Positions 51,647 through 63,683 of a DNA stretch of 64,000 nucleotides are shown piece by piece; position 1 is the stretch's first letter; every line of letters starts with the position of its first letter. The notes beneath the pieces are model-generated. The model ran no database searches, was not told the DNA's origin, and saw nothing but the letters and a program-made list of their open reading frames with translations. The stretch lies in contig NZ_UIDD01000010.1 of assembly GCF_900497695.1 (NCBI RefSeq), positions 620,001 to 684,000 on the forward strand, written 5' to 3'. The stretch comes from Pseudomonas wadenswilerensis. GTDB lineage: Bacteria > Pseudomonadota > Gammaproteobacteria > Pseudomonadales > Pseudomonadaceae. The position numbers and the translations under genes are program-made.

Positions 51647-52936
51647 TTAGCCGCGAAACTCGGCACGGCCACGGTACACAGCCTTGCTGCCCAGTTGCTC
51701 TTCGATACGCAGCAGCTGGTTGTACTTGGAGACGCGGTCGGAACGGCACAGCGAACCGGTCTTGATCTGGCCGGCAGCGGTACCCACGGCCAGGTCGGCA
51801 ATGGTCGAGTCTTCGGTTTCGCCCGAACGGTGCGAGATCACTGCGGTGTAACCAGCAGCCTTGGCCATCTGGATGGCTTCCAGGGTTTCGGTCAGCGAGC
51901 CGATCTGGTTGAACTTGATCAGGATCGAGTTGGCGATGCTCTTGTCGATGCCTTCTTTCAGGATCTTGGTGTTGGTCACGAACAGGTCGTCGCCGACCAG
52001 TTGCACCTTGTCACCGATCTTGTCGGTCAGAATCTTCCAGCCAGCCCAGTCGGACTCGTCCAGGCCGTCTTCGATCGAGATGATCGGGAAACGCTCGGTC
52101 AGGCCTTTGAGGTAGTCGGCAAAACCGGCGGCGTCGAAGGACTTGCCTTCACCGGACAGGTTGTACTTGCCGTCTTCGTAGAATTCGCTGGCCGCGCAGT
52201 CCAGGGCCAGGGTCACGTCGGTGCCCAGCTTGTAACCGGCGTTGGCGACGGCTTCGGCGATGGCCGACAGTGCGTCTTCGTTGGACGCCAGGTTAGGCGC
52301 GAAACCACCTTCGTCACCGACAGCGGTGTTCAGGCCACGGGCCTTCAGCACAGCCTTGAGGTGATGGAAAATCTCGGTGCCCATGCGCAGCGCGTCGGAG
52401 AAGGTCTTGGCGCCAACCGGCTGAACCATGAACTCCTGGATGTCGACGTTGTTGTCGGCGTGCTCGCCGCCGTTGATGATGTTCATCATCGGAACCGGCA
52501 TCGAGTACTGGCCCGGGGTGCCGTTGAGGTTGGCAATGTGCGCGTACAGCGGCAGGTCCTGATCCTGGGCAGCGGCCTTGGCGGCAGCCAGGGACACGGC
52601 GAGGATGGCGTTGGCGCCCAGCTTGGCTTTGTTCTCGGTACCGTCCAGCTCGATCATGGCGCGGTCGAGGGCTTTCTGGTCAACCGGGTCCTTGCCCAGC
52701 AGCAGGTCGCGGATCGGGCCGTTGATGTTGGCAACTGCCTTCAGTACGCCCTTGCCCATGTAACGGCTCTTGTCGCCATCACGCAGCTCCAGCGCTTCGC
52801 GCGAGCCAGTGGAAGCACCGGACGGCGCGCAGGCGCTGCCGATGATGCCGTTGTCGAGCAGTACGTCCGCTTCTACGGTGGGGTTACCACGCGAATCGAG
52901 AACTTCACGACCTTTGATGTCGACGATTTTTGCCAT
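51647..52936 (-). CDS. eno: Enolase
   Basis: 429 residues. The signature LLVKFNQIGSLTETL-like ILIKFNQIGSLTET and the phosphate-binding SHRSGETED are intact. It converts 2-phosphoglycerate to phosphoenolpyruvate and can join the RNA degradosome. The ATG at 52936 gives MAKIVDIKGREVLDSRG. Confidence 0.98.
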   Translation of the reverse strand: MAKIVDIKGREVLDSRGNPTVEADVLLDNGIIGSACAPSGASTGSREALELRDGDKSRYMGKGVLKAVANINGPIRDLLLGKDPVDQKALDRAMIELDGTENKAKLGANAILAVSLAAAKAAAQDQDLPLYAHIANLNGTPGQYSMPVPMMNIINGGEHADNNVDIQEFMVQPVGAKTFSDALRMGTEIFHHLKAVLKARGLNTAVGDEGGFAPNLASNEDALSAIAEAVANAGYKLGTDVTLALDCAASEFYEDGKYNLSGEGKSFDAAGFADYLKGLTERFPIISIEDGLDESDWAGWKILTDKIGDKVQLVGDDLFVTNTKILKEGIDKSIANSILIKFNQIGSLTETLEAIQMAKAAGYTAVISHRSGETEDSTIADLAVGTAAGQIKTGSLCRSDRVSKYNQLLRIEEQLGSKAVYRGRAEFRG

Positions 52937-53089
52937 TGTTGTAAGCACTCCAGAATTGACGAAAACAACGCAGCTGAGAAAAATCTTGCCGCTCGCCGGG
53001 CAATTTGAAACAGGCAGGCCCGGCGAAAGCAGACCCCTGACCCGAGGGTCAGAGGTTGAACGGGGGGTACTTTACCGGAGAATCGAGGA

Positions 53090-53935
53090 TTACGCGGTTT
53101 CTACCGTCGGAAAACTCTTCACCAGGTCATCAAGTTGCTTGAGCTGGGCCAGGAAAGGCTCCAGTTTGTCCAGGCGCAGGGCGCATGGACCGTCACACTT
53201 GGCGTTGTCCGGATCCGGATGCGCCTCGAGGAACAGGCCGGCCAGGCCCTGGCTCAGGCCCGCCTTGGCCAGGTCGGTGACCTGGGCGCGGCGACCACCG
53301 GCGGAATCGGCGCGGCCACCCGGCATCTGCAGGGAGTGGGTCACGTCGAAGAACACCGGGTACTCGAACTGCTTCATGACGCCGAAGCCGAGCATGTCCA
53401 CCACCAGGTTGTTGTAGCCGAAGCTCGAACCACGCTCGCAGAGGATCAACTGATCGTTACCGGCTTCTTCGCACTTGGTCAGGATGTGTTTCATTTCCTG
53501 GGGTGCAAGGAACTGGGCTTTCTTGATGTTGATCACCGCGCCGGTCTTGGCCATGGCCACGACCAGGTCGGTCTGGCGCGAGAGAAAGGCCGGCAACTGG
53601 ATGATGTCGCAGACCTTGGCCACCGCGGCAGCCTGCTCCGGCTCGTGCACGTCGGTGATGACCGGCACGTTGAAGGTCTTCTTGATCTCCTCGAAGATCT
53701 TCATCCCCTCTTCCAGGCCCGGGCCACGGTAGGAGTTGATCGACGAACGGTTGGCCTTGTCGAAGCTGGCCTTGAACACGTAAGGGATACCGAGCTTCTC
53801 GGTAACCCGCACGTACTCTTCGCAGACCTTCATGGCCAGGTCACGGGATTCCAGCACGTTCATGCCGCCGAACAGGACGAACGGCTTGTCGTTGGCGATC
53901 TCGATGTTACCGACGCGAATGATCTTCTGGGTCAT
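53090..53935 (-). CDS. kdsA: 3-deoxy-8-phosphooctulonate synthase KdsA
   Basis: 281 residues. FVLFGGMNVLESRDLAM and FKASFDKANRSS bind the substrates; VTHSLQMPGG is conserved. It condenses PEP with arabinose-5-phosphate for the Kdo core of LPS. Starts 3 nt after the pyrG stop on the same strand. Confidence 0.97.
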   Translation of the reverse strand: MTQKIIRVGNIEIANDKPFVLFGGMNVLESRDLAMKVCEEYVRVTEKLGIPYVFKASFDKANRSSINSYRGPGLEEGMKIFEEIKKTFNVPVITDVHEPEQAAAVAKVCDIIQLPAFLSRQTDLVVAMAKTGAVINIKKAQFLAPQEMKHILTKCEEAGNDQLILCERGSSFGYNNLVVDMLGFGVMKQFEYPVFFDVTHSLQMPGGRADSAGGRRAQVTDLAKAGLSQGLAGLFLEAHPDPDNAKCDGPCALRLDKLEPFLAQLKQLDDLVKSFPTVETA

Positions 53936-53938
53936 GTA

Positions 53939-55567
<1,629 letters not shown>

Positions 55568-55838
55568 GAAAAACCCTAGAAGTCTGCGTTAAAGCGGTCA
55601 GTGCCGCCGGGGAAAGCGAAGGAAGGCCGAAGCCCCCGATCACCTGCGTCAATCACAGTGCATCTTAAAAAACTGCCGCGTCTGGTCACACCGGGGGTTG
55701 GATACCCGGTTAGGAGCTCGCTAAACATTTTTAGAATCGCCCAGCAAAAAACTGCTTGGTAATCGGCAACTGCTGTGATTTCGGGGAAGCCACAGAAGCT
55801 GTATCAAGAAGGGAGCGTAGTCTACCCGAATGTGCCTT

Positions 55839-57134
55839 TCATCTCAAACCTTGCTCGCTCGTCGGCGCATGCCAATGCAATTGCCAGTCACCCTGGCTCA
55901 ACCCCGGCAGGTTGGCCACCGCCAGCAATTGCTCGCCACAATACAGCAACGGCAGGCGCGAACGGACGAATGACGGCAGCTGCGACTCGTTGAGCAGGCG
56001 CTTCAGATCACGCTGGCCGCGGCCGTTGATTGCCAGGGTTTCGCCGCCTTGGCGGTAGGCAATGTGCAATGGCCCCTGCGGCAACGTGCCGCTGAGGCTG
56101 ACGCTGCCGTTATGGCTCAACGACAGCGGTTTGCCCGGATTCGGCCACGCCGCCTGGCCGCCTGCAGGGTTCAGCCAATCCCCCTCCAGCCACCAGATAC
56201 GTGCATTGGCGCGATGCAGCTCACCGTCGGTCAGGCACCACAGTGGCCGTCCGTCGGATGCTGCATCGCGCAGGGCGTCCCAACCGGCCCAGTGGCGACT
56301 ATCGGGCAATCGTGTGCGCGGGGCCAGCCAGTACTGCAGGGCGTTGCGCTGACGGGCCGGGGATAGCTGGCGCAGCACCCCGAGGTCCAGCGAGTCCAGG
56401 CCTAGCCAGTCGAACGGTGCCGGGGTCGCAGCCTGGGCCAGATCCTCCAGCGCCAGCTCATCGAGCAGGCCCTGGGCTTCGCTCAGGTGCTGGGCGCTGC
56501 GTGCCAGGTTTTGCGCCGCTTGCGGCCAGCGCTGCAAGAGCGCCGGGAACACCTGGTGACGCAGGTAGTTGCGGGAGAACTGCGTGTCGTGGTTGGACGG
56601 GTCTTCGATCCAGGTCAGGTGCTGTTCCTGGGCGTAGCACTGCAGCTCGTTGCGCGAAACGCCCAGCAACGGCCGCACCAACATGCCCTGCCCTAGCGGC
56701 CGCCGCTCGGGCATCGCGCTCAGGCCACGCAGCCCGGCACCGCGCAACAGGCGAAACAGCAGGGTTTCAGCCTGGTCTTCGCGGTGCTGGCCGGTCAGGA
56801 GGATTTCGCCGGGACACAAGGCAGTGCTGAAAGCGGCATAGCGCGCATCACGGGCGCCCTGTTCGATGCTGGCGCGGGGGGCGACCTGCACACGGATGAC
56901 CTGCAGTTCGACGCCCAGATCGTCGCACAGGCGCTGGCAATGATCCGGCCAGGCATCAGCCGCAGCTTGCAAGCCGTGGTGGATGTGAATGGCGCGCAGT
57001 GGAGGCAAGGTTTGCTGGCGGGACAGGGTTGCCAGCAGGTGCAGGAGGACGGTGGAGTCCAGGCCGCCGGAGAGGGCGATGCACCAGGAGGGGGCGGTGA
57101 GCCAGGGGGACAGCCTTGAGTAGAGATCGAGCAT
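55839..57134 (-). CDS. tilS: tRNA(Ile)-lysidine synthase TilS
   Basis: 431 residues. PP-loop SGGLDS at 22-27, HHGLQ and the GQHREDQAET motif, then a C-terminal substrate-binding domain. It converts C34 of the CAU-anticodon tRNA-Ile to lysidine. AGAGG lies 7 nt before the ATG at 57134; the longer upstream frame crosses a REP region and is rejected. Confidence 0.96.
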   Translation of the reverse strand: MLDLYSRLSPWLTAPSWCIALSGGLDSTVLLHLLATLSRQQTLPPLRAIHIHHGLQAAADAWPDHCQRLCDDLGVELQVIRVQVAPRASIEQGARDARYAAFSTALCPGEILLTGQHREDQAETLLFRLLRGAGLRGLSAMPERRPLGQGMLVRPLLGVSRNELQCYAQEQHLTWIEDPSNHDTQFSRNYLRHQVFPALLQRWPQAAQNLARSAQHLSEAQGLLDELALEDLAQAATPAPFDWLGLDSLDLGVLRQLSPARQRNALQYWLAPRTRLPDSRHWAGWDALRDAASDGRPLWCLTDGELHRANARIWWLEGDWLNPAGGQAAWPNPGKPLSLSHNGSVSLSGTLPQGPLHIAYRQGGETLAINGRGQRDLKRLLNESQLPSFVRSRLPLLYCGEQLLAVANLPGLSQGDWQLHWHAPTSEQGLR

Positions 57135-57150
57135 CGGGTAGACCTCTTTT

Positions 57151-57169
57151 ACGAGTGCTGCGCACTCGT
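57151..57169. repeat. Perfect 8-bp inverted repeat just upstream of tilS
   Basis: ACGAGTGC-tgc-GCACTCGT, 16 nt before the tilS start; it could form an RNA hairpin limiting tilS translation or transcription. No U run follows. Confidence 0.5.
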
Positions 57170-57243
57170 TCGCTGGCAAAGCCAGCTCCCACAGGTCAGG
57201 CAGTGAATCCAATTCCTGTGGGAGCGGGCTTGACCCGCGATTG
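57168..57243. repeat. Paired REP-like sequence between accA and tilS
   Basis: GCTGGCAAAGCCAGCTCCCACAGG at the left faces CCTGTGGGAGCGGGCTTGACCCGC at the right. Same family as the REPIN at 50396. Confidence 0.85.
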
Positions 57244-57248
57244 TCAGA

Positions 57249-58196
57249 TCAGAGCCCGTAGCTCATCAGACGGTCATAACGGCGCTTGAGCAGCGCGTCG
57301 TTGTCGAACTTCTTGAGCATGTCCAGTTGCTCGATCAGCTCGCCGCGAACGCTGTCGGACATCTTCGCCGGATCACGGTGCGCGCCGCCCAGAGGCTCGG
57401 CGATGACCTTGTCGACGATACCCAGGCCTTTCAGGCGCTCGGCGGTGATGCCCATGGCTTCGGCAGCGTCCGAGGCCTTTTCGGCGGTCTTCCACAGGAT
57501 CGAGGCGCAACCTTCCGGCGAGATCACCGAGTAGGTCGAGTACTGCAGCATGTTCAGCTGGTCGCAGACACCGATGGCCAGTGCACCGCCGGAACCACCT
57601 TCACCAATTACGGTGGCGATGATCGGGGTTTTCAGGCGGGCCATGACCCGCAGGTTCCAGGCAATGGCTTCGCTCTGGTTGCGCTCTTCGGCGTCGATGC
57701 CTGGGTAGGCACCCGGGGTGTCGATGAAGGTCAGGATCGGCATTTTGAAACGCTCGGCCATTTCCATCAGGCGGCACGCCTTGCGGTAGCCTTCAGGGCG
57801 CGGCATGCCGAAGTTGCGGCGAACCTTCTCGCGCACTTCGCGGCCTTTCTGGTGGCCGATGACCATCACCGGCTTGTCGTCCAGGCGGGCGATACCACCC
57901 ACGATCGCGGCGTCATCGGAGAAGTGACGGTCACCGTGCAGCTCATCGAACTCGGTGAAGATGTGCTCGATGTAGTCCAGGGTGTACGGACGGCGCGGGT
58001 GACGGGCCAGGCGGGCGATCTGCCAACTGGTCAGGTTGCCGAAAATGCTTTCGGTCAGGGTGCTGCTCTTGTCTTGCAGACGGGCGATCTCATCGCCGAT
58101 GTTCAGCGAGTTGTCATTGCCAACCAGGCGCAGCTCTTCGATCTTGGCTTGCAGGTCAGCAATCGGCTGTTCGAAATCCAGAAAATTCGGGTTCAT
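57249..58196 (-). CDS. accA: Acetyl-CoA carboxylase carboxyltransferase subunit alpha
   Basis: 315 residues beginning MNPNFLDFEQPIADL, the Pseudomonas start; ATG two codons upstream (58202) is possible. GEGGSGGALAIGVCD and the crotonase-like core are intact. With AccD it transfers carboxyl to acetyl-CoA in fatty-acid synthesis. Directly downstream of dnaE, the usual dnaE-accA order. Confidence 0.97.
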   Translation of the reverse strand: MNPNFLDFEQPIADLQAKIEELRLVGNDNSLNIGDEIARLQDKSSTLTESIFGNLTSWQIARLARHPRRPYTLDYIEHIFTEFDELHGDRHFSDDAAIVGGIARLDDKPVMVIGHQKGREVREKVRRNFGMPRPEGYRKACRLMEMAERFKMPILTFIDTPGAYPGIDAEERNQSEAIAWNLRVMARLKTPIIATVIGEGGSGGALAIGVCDQLNMLQYSTYSVISPEGCASILWKTAEKASDAAEAMGITAERLKGLGIVDKVIAEPLGGAHRDPAKMSDSVRGELIEQLDMLKKFDNDALLKRRYDRLMSYGL

Positions 58197-58294
58197 AGGC
58201 ATCCGTCTTGGGTCTACGGCCAGGCGGCCGGCCGGTTGATCCGTTTGGCGCCCTACCTTAAGGGATCGGGCGCATTCAGGTCGAGATTAAAAAT

Positions 58295-61200
58295 TCATCG
58301 ATATTGCAAAAAGACGTTCTCACGTCCGAACTGGTCACGCAGGGCCTGAATCAGGCCATCGGCAGGGTCGATACGCCAGCTTTCGCCGAACTGCAGCATG
58401 GCCTTGGCATCGCTACCGGTGTATTCCATGGTGATCGGGCAGGCGCCGCGATGACGCTTGAACAGCTCACCCAGCCAGTTCAGGCGGTCGCCCTTGAGGG
58501 CATCGGTGTGCACCTTCAGGCGCAGGCTTTCGGCCAGGTTGGTGCGGGCATCTTCCATGCTCATCACCCGCTTGACCCGCAGGCGCAGGCCGCCGGAGAA
58601 ATCATCGTTGCTGACCTCGCCTTCAACCACCACCATAGCATCGGTCTGCAGCAGCGCCTGGTTGGCCATGAAGGCGTCGGCAAACAGCGAAGCCTCGATC
58701 CGCCCGGAGCGGTCGTCGAGGGTGACAAAACCCATCTTGTCGCCCTTCTTGTTCTTCATGACGCGCAGGGCAATGATCATCCCGGCGACAGTCTGGGTGT
58801 CGCGTGCAGGTTTCAGGTCGATGATGCGCTGGCGGGCAAAGCGGCGGATCTCGCCTTCGTACTCGTCGATCGGGTGACCGGTCAGGTACAGGCCCAGGGT
58901 GTCTTTTTCACCACGCAGGCGCTCCTTGAGGGTCAGCTCGCGGGCCTTGCGGTGGTTGGCGTAGACGTCGGCATCCTCTTCGACGAACAGCCCGCCAAAC
59001 AGGTCGGCGTGACCACTGTCGGCAGTACGTGCGGTCTGCTCGGCCGCCTTGATCGCCTCTTCCATCGCGGACAGCAGCACTGCGCGGTTGCGGTCGATGT
59101 TGGCCTGGTAGGCCTTGAGTTCATCGTGGAAGTACGGCCCCAGGCGGTCCAGCGCGCCACTGCGGATCAGCGCGTCGAGGGTGCGCTTGTTGATGCGCTT
59201 GAGGTCGACCCGCTCGCAGAAGTCGAACAGGTCCTTGAACGGCCCCGTCGCGCGGGCTTCGACGATGGCCTCGACCGGCCCCTCGCCCACGCCCTTGATC
59301 GCGCCCAGACCATAGACGATGCGGCCGTCGTCATTGACGGTGAACTTGAAGTCGGAGGTGTTCACATCCGGCGCATCGAGGCGCAGCTTCATGCTGCGCA
59401 CTTCCTCGATCAAGGTCACGACCTTGTCGGTGTTGTGCATATCCGCCGACAGCACCGCGGCCATGAACGGCGCCGGGTGGTGGGTCTTGAGCCAGGCGGT
59501 CTGGTAGGAGACCAGGCCATAGGCGGCGGAGTGGGATTTGTTGAAGCCGTAACCGGCGAATTTCTCTACCAGGTCAAAAATGTTACCGGCGAGGTCCGGA
59601 TCGATGTTGTTGCTGGCACAACCTTCGATGAAACCGCCGCGCTGCTTGGCCATTTCCTCGGGTTTTTTCTTACCCATGGCCCGGCGCAGCATGTCCGCAC
59701 CGCCGAGGGTGTAACCGGCCATCACCTGGGCGATCTGCATCACCTGTTCCTGGTACAGGATGATGCCGTAGGTCGGGGCCAGAACGGGCTTGAGGCCTTC
59801 GTACTGGTAGTCCGAATGCGGGTAAGCCAGTTCGGCACGACCGTGTTTACGGTTGATGAAGTCGTCAACCATGCCCGATTGCAGCGGGCCGGGACGGAAC
59901 AACGCCACCAGTGCGATCAGGTCTTCGAGGCAGTCGGGCTTGAGCTTCTTGATCAGCTCCTTCATGCCCCGCGATTCAAGCTGGAACACCGCCGTGGTTT
60001 CAGCTTTTTGCAGCAGGTCGTAGGTCTTTTTGTCATCCAGCGGGATGAAGTCGATGTTCAGGTCATCCAGGCCTTTCTTGGCCTGTTCGCGGTTGATGGT
60101 TTCCATCGCCCACTTGATGATGGTCAGGGTCCGCAGGCCCAGGAAGTCGAACTTCACCAGGCCGGCGGCCTCGACGTCATCCTTGTCGAACTGGGTGACC
60201 AGGCCGCCGCCCTCTTCATCACAGGCGATCGGCGAGAAGTCGGTGAGCTTGGTCGGCGCGATAACCACACCACCGGCGTGCTTACCGGTACCCCGGCAGA
60301 CGCCCTCGAGCTTGAGGGCCATGTCCCAGATTTCCTTGGCGTCTTCGTCGCTCTTGAGGAAATCGCGCAGGATCTCTTCCTGCTCGTAGGCTTTTTCCAG
60401 GGTCATGCCGACTTCGAAGGGGATCATCTTCGACAGGCGGTCAGCCAGGCCGTAGGACTTGCCCTGCACCCGCGCCACGTCACGCACCACCGCCTTGGCG
60501 GCCATGGTGCCGAAGGTGATGATCTGGCTCACGGCGTTGCGCCCGTAGGCGTCGGCCACGTATTCGATTACCCGGTCGCGACCGTCCATGCAGAAGTCGA
60601 CGTCGAAGTCGGGCATCGATACCCGTTCCGGATTGAGGAAACGTTCGAACAGCAGGTCATAAGCCAGTGGGTCGAGGTCGGTAATCTTCAGCACGTAGGC
60701 GACCAGCGAGCCGGCACCCGAACCCCGGCCCGGGCCGACCGGCACGCCGTTGTTCTTGGCCCACTTGATGAAGTCCATAACGATCAGGAAGTAACCGGGG
60801 AAGCCCATCTGGATGATGATATCCAGCTCGAACTTCAAGCGGTCGAGGTAGACCTGGCGCTTCTCTTCGTAATTCGGCGTGGTTTCTTTCGGCCACAGTA
60901 CCGCCAGACGTTCTTCCAGGCCTTCGTGGGAAACGTGGCGCAGGTAGTCGTCGATACCCATGCCGTTGGGCGTCGGAAAGTCGGGCAGGAAGTGCTTGCC
61001 CAACTGCACCTGGATGTTGCAGCGCTTGGCGATCTCGACGGTGTTGGCAATCGCCTCGGGCAGGTCGCTGAACAGCTCGGCCATTTCCTCCGGGCTTTTC
61101 AGGTACTGCTGGTCGCTGTAGTTACGCGAACGGCGCGGATCGTCCAGGGCCCGGCCTTCACCGATGCACACGCGGGTTTCGTGGGCGTCGTAGTCGGACT

Positions 61201-61816
61201 GCTTGATAAAGCGTACATCGTTGGTCGCCACCAACGGCGCGCCCAGCTTGTCGGCCAGGGCCACGGCGGCGTGCAGGTATTCTTCGTCACCGGCGCGGTT
61301 GGTGCGCTGCACCTCGACGTAGAAGCGCTCCGGGAACATCTGCAGCCAGTCGCGCAGCAGCGCTTCGGCTTCATCCGGGTTGCCATTGAGCAACGCCATG
61401 CCGATGTCGCCTTCCTTTGCCGCGGACAGGGCAATCAGCCCCTCGCTGGCCTCAACGATCCACTGGCGCTCGATGATCACCAGACCATTGCGCTGGCCAT
61501 CGACCCAGCCGCGGGAAATCAACTCGGTAAGGTTGCGGTAGCCCTTGGCGTCCATGGCCAACAGGCAGATGCGCGACAGCGGTGCATCCGGGTCGCTGTT
61601 GGCCAGCCACAGGTCGGCACCGCAGATCGGCTTGATACCGGCGCCCATGGCGTTCTTGTAGAACTTGACCAGCGAGCACATGTTGCTCTGGTCGGTAACC
61701 GCGACCGCCGGCATGTTCATCGCCGCCAATGCCTTGGCCAGCGGCTTGATCCGCACCAGGCCATCGACCAGCGAGTATTCGGTGTGCAGGCGAAGATGAA
61801 CGAAAGAAGCCGACAT
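58295..61816 (-). CDS. dnaE: DNA polymerase III subunit alpha
   Basis: 1173 residues. N-terminal PHP domain (FVHLRLHTEYSLVDGLVRI), polymerase active-site PDFDVDFCMDGRDRVIEYV, and C-terminal OB-fold with the tau-binding tail. It is the replicative polymerase. The ATG at 61816 gives the family start MSASFVHLRLHTEYS. Confidence 0.98.
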   Translation of the reverse strand: MSASFVHLRLHTEYSLVDGLVRIKPLAKALAAMNMPAVAVTDQSNMCSLVKFYKNAMGAGIKPICGADLWLANSDPDAPLSRICLLAMDAKGYRNLTELISRGWVDGQRNGLVIIERQWIVEASEGLIALSAAKEGDIGMALLNGNPDEAEALLRDWLQMFPERFYVEVQRTNRAGDEEYLHAAVALADKLGAPLVATNDVRFIKQSDYDAHETRVCIGEGRALDDPRRSRNYSDQQYLKSPEEMAELFSDLPEAIANTVEIAKRCNIQVQLGKHFLPDFPTPNGMGIDDYLRHVSHEGLEERLAVLWPKETTPNYEEKRQVYLDRLKFELDIIIQMGFPGYFLIVMDFIKWAKNNGVPVGPGRGSGAGSLVAYVLKITDLDPLAYDLLFERFLNPERVSMPDFDVDFCMDGRDRVIEYVADAYGRNAVSQIITFGTMAAKAVVRDVARVQGKSYGLADRLSKMIPFEVGMTLEKAYEQEEILRDFLKSDEDAKEIWDMALKLEGVCRGTGKHAGGVVIAPTKLTDFSPIACDEEGGGLVTQFDKDDVEAAGLVKFDFLGLRTLTIIKWAMETINREQAKKGLDDLNIDFIPLDDKKTYDLLQKAETTAVFQLESRGMKELIKKLKPDCLEDLIALVALFRPGPLQSGMVDDFINRKHGRAELAYPHSDYQYEGLKPVLAPTYGIILYQEQVMQIAQVMAGYTLGGADMLRRAMGKKKPEEMAKQRGGFIEGCASNNIDPDLAGNIFDLVEKFAGYGFNKSHSAAYGLVSYQTAWLKTHHPAPFMAAVLSADMHNTDKVVTLIEEVRSMKLRLDAPDVNTSDFKFTVNDDGRIVYGLGAIKGVGEGPVEAIVEARATGPFKDLFDFCERVDLKRINKRTLDALIRSGALDRLGPYFHDELKAYQANIDRNRAVLLSAMEEAIKAAEQTARTADSGHADLFGGLFVEEDADVYANHRKARELTLKERLRGEKDTLGLYLTGHPIDEYEGEIRRFARQRIIDLKPARDTQTVAGMIIALRVMKNKKGDKMGFVTLDDRSGRIEASLFADAFMANQALLQTDAMVVVEGEVSNDDFSGGLRLRVKRVMSMEDARTNLAESLRLKVHTDALKGDRLNWLGELFKRHRGACPITMEYTGSDAKAMLQFGESWRIDPADGLIQALRDQFGRENVFLQYR

Positions 61817-61924
61817 GATGATCCTATAGCAGCACAAAACAACAAGGCCCGGATTGTACCGGGCCTTGATCAAAACAACAGCCAGTGCGGGGCGATCCTG
61901 ACTACTGACGCCCGTCGCGTCCGG

Positions 61925-62554
61925 TCAGACCTCGGCAAACCCGCCGTTGATGGCATCGCGGGCTTCGAAAGCGGCACGCACGGGTGCGAACGAGCGCCGG
62001 TGAATCGGCGTCGGCCCCAGGCGCGCCAGGGCTTCGAGGTGCACCGGGGTCGGGTAGCCCTTGTGCCCGCCGATGCCGTAGCCGGGGTAGATCAGCTCGA
62101 ACGCCGCCATCTCGCGGTCACGGGTGACCTTGGCCAGGATCGACGCCGCCGCAATGGCCGGCACCTGGCTATCGCCCTTGACCACCGGTGCCGCCGGCAC
62201 CGACAGCTGCGGGCAGCGATTACCGTCGATCAGCGCCAGTTTCGGCGTGACGCTCAGACCTTCGACTGCACGCTGCATGGCCAGCATGGTGGCGTGGAGG
62301 ATATTGAGCTGGTCGATTTCCTCGACCTCGGCGCGGGCGATGCAGAAGCTCAGGGCTTTTTCACAGATTTCGTCAAAGAGCTTTTCACGCTTGGCTTCGG
62401 TGAGCTTTTTCGAGTCGTTGAGCCCCAGAATCGGCCGCTGTGGGTCGAGAATCACCGCAGCGGTCACCACCGCGCCGCACAGCGGGCCACGGCCCACTTC
62501 GTCGACACCGGCGACCAGGTCCTCGACCAGGTTGAAGTCCAATCCCATTTGCAT
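61925..62554 (-). CDS. rnhB: Ribonuclease HII
   Basis: 209 residues (207 from the second ATG). Active-site AGVDEVGRGPLCG near the start, and the later acidic residue in ASILAKVTRDREM. It removes RNA from RNA-DNA hybrids and single ribonucleotides. Starts immediately after the lpxB stop. Confidence 0.97.
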   Translation of the reverse strand: MQMGLDFNLVEDLVAGVDEVGRGPLCGAVVTAAVILDPQRPILGLNDSKKLTEAKREKLFDEICEKALSFCIARAEVEEIDQLNILHATMLAMQRAVEGLSVTPKLALIDGNRCPQLSVPAAPVVKGDSQVPAIAAASILAKVTRDREMAAFELIYPGYGIGGHKGYPTPVHLEALARLGPTPIHRRSFAPVRAAFEARDAINGGFAEV

Positions 62555-63682
62555 CTATCGGTTTTCCAGCAGGGCCAGCACCGCGTCAGCTGCCTGGTTC
62601 GAGGCATCGCGGCGCAAGGTACGGTGAATCTGGTCAAAGCCTTCGGTCTGCTGCACACCGCCATGCACCAGCGGCGCCAGGGTCTGGGCCAGCGCTTCGG
62701 CGCTGGCCGCTTCCTGCAGCAACTCGGGCACCAGCATGCGCTGGGCCAGCAGGTTGGGCAGCGACACGTACGGGCTTTTTACCAGGCGTTTCAAAATCCA
62801 GTAGGTCAGCGGGGCCAAACGATAGGCCACGACCATTGGCCGCTTGAACAGCAAGGCTTCAAGGGTCGCAGTACCGGAAGCGATCAGCACCGCATCGCAG
62901 GCGGCCAGGGCCTGGTGCGAGCGACCGTCAAGCAGGGTCACCGGCAAGTCGCGGCCCTGGAGCATCTGCTCAAGCTGGGCACGGCGTTCGGCATTGGCGC
63001 ACGGGGAAACGAAACGCACCCCCGGCACCAGTTCGCACAGGCGCTGGGCGGTATCGAGGAACAGCGCACCCAGGCGGCCAACTTCGCCGCCACGGCTGCC
63101 CGGCATCAACGCCACCAGCGGCCCCTCAGCCAGGCCCAGCTGTTCGCGCGCAGCGGCACGGTCAGCGTCCAGCGGAATGCTGTCGGCCAGCGGATGGCCG
63201 ACAAAGCGTACCGGCACACCCTTCTCTTCATAGAATTTGGCTTCGAACGGAAACAGCGTGAGCATCAGGTCGCAGCCTTCGCGAATCTTCAGCACGCGCT
63301 TCTGCCGCCAGGCCCAGACCGAAGGGCTGACGTAATGCACGGTCTTGATCCCGGCCTTGCGCAGGTTCAGTTCGATATTGAGCGTGAAATCCGGGGCATC
63401 GATACCGATAAAGACGTCCGGACGCTCGGCGATCAGGGTCTGGATCAGTTCCTTGCGACGCTTGAGCAGCTCGCGCAGGCGCCCTAGCACCTCGACCAGA
63501 CCCATCACCGCCAGGCGCTCCATGGGGAAGTACGAGCTCAGGCCTTCAGCCTGCATCAACGGCCCACCCACACCAATGAAGCGTACTTGCGGATGACGCG
63601 CCCTGAGCGCGCGCATCAGCCCGGCGCCGAGAATATCGCCGCTGGCCTCACCGGCCACCAGCGCTACACAAAGCTCGGCCAT
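62555..63682 (-). CDS. lpxB: Lipid-A-disaccharide synthase
   Basis: 375 residues: VALVAGEASGDILGAGLMRAL at the N-terminus, HYVSPSVWAWRQKRVLKI and MPGSRGGEVGRLG typical of LpxB. It joins UDP-diacylglucosamine and lipid X to form the lipid A disaccharide. The ATG at 63682 follows lpxA by one base. Confidence 0.97.
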   Translation of the reverse strand: MAELCVALVAGEASGDILGAGLMRALRARHPQVRFIGVGGPLMQAEGLSSYFPMERLAVMGLVEVLGRLRELLKRRKELIQTLIAERPDVFIGIDAPDFTLNIELNLRKAGIKTVHYVSPSVWAWRQKRVLKIREGCDLMLTLFPFEAKFYEEKGVPVRFVGHPLADSIPLDADRAAAREQLGLAEGPLVALMPGSRGGEVGRLGALFLDTAQRLCELVPGVRFVSPCANAERRAQLEQMLQGRDLPVTLLDGRSHQALAACDAVLIASGTATLEALLFKRPMVVAYRLAPLTYWILKRLVKSPYVSLPNLLAQRMLVPELLQEAASAEALAQTLAPLVHGGVQQTEGFDQIHRTLRRDASNQAADAVLALLENR

Positions 63683-63683
63683 A

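Noticed and set aside
58304..63487. A 1727-codon open frame on the plus strand
   Set aside because: It is antisense to dnaE, rnhB and lpxB, whose products are certain. High GC at third positions keeps the reverse frame open, and the composition (Gln, His, Gly, Val rich) resembles no protein family.
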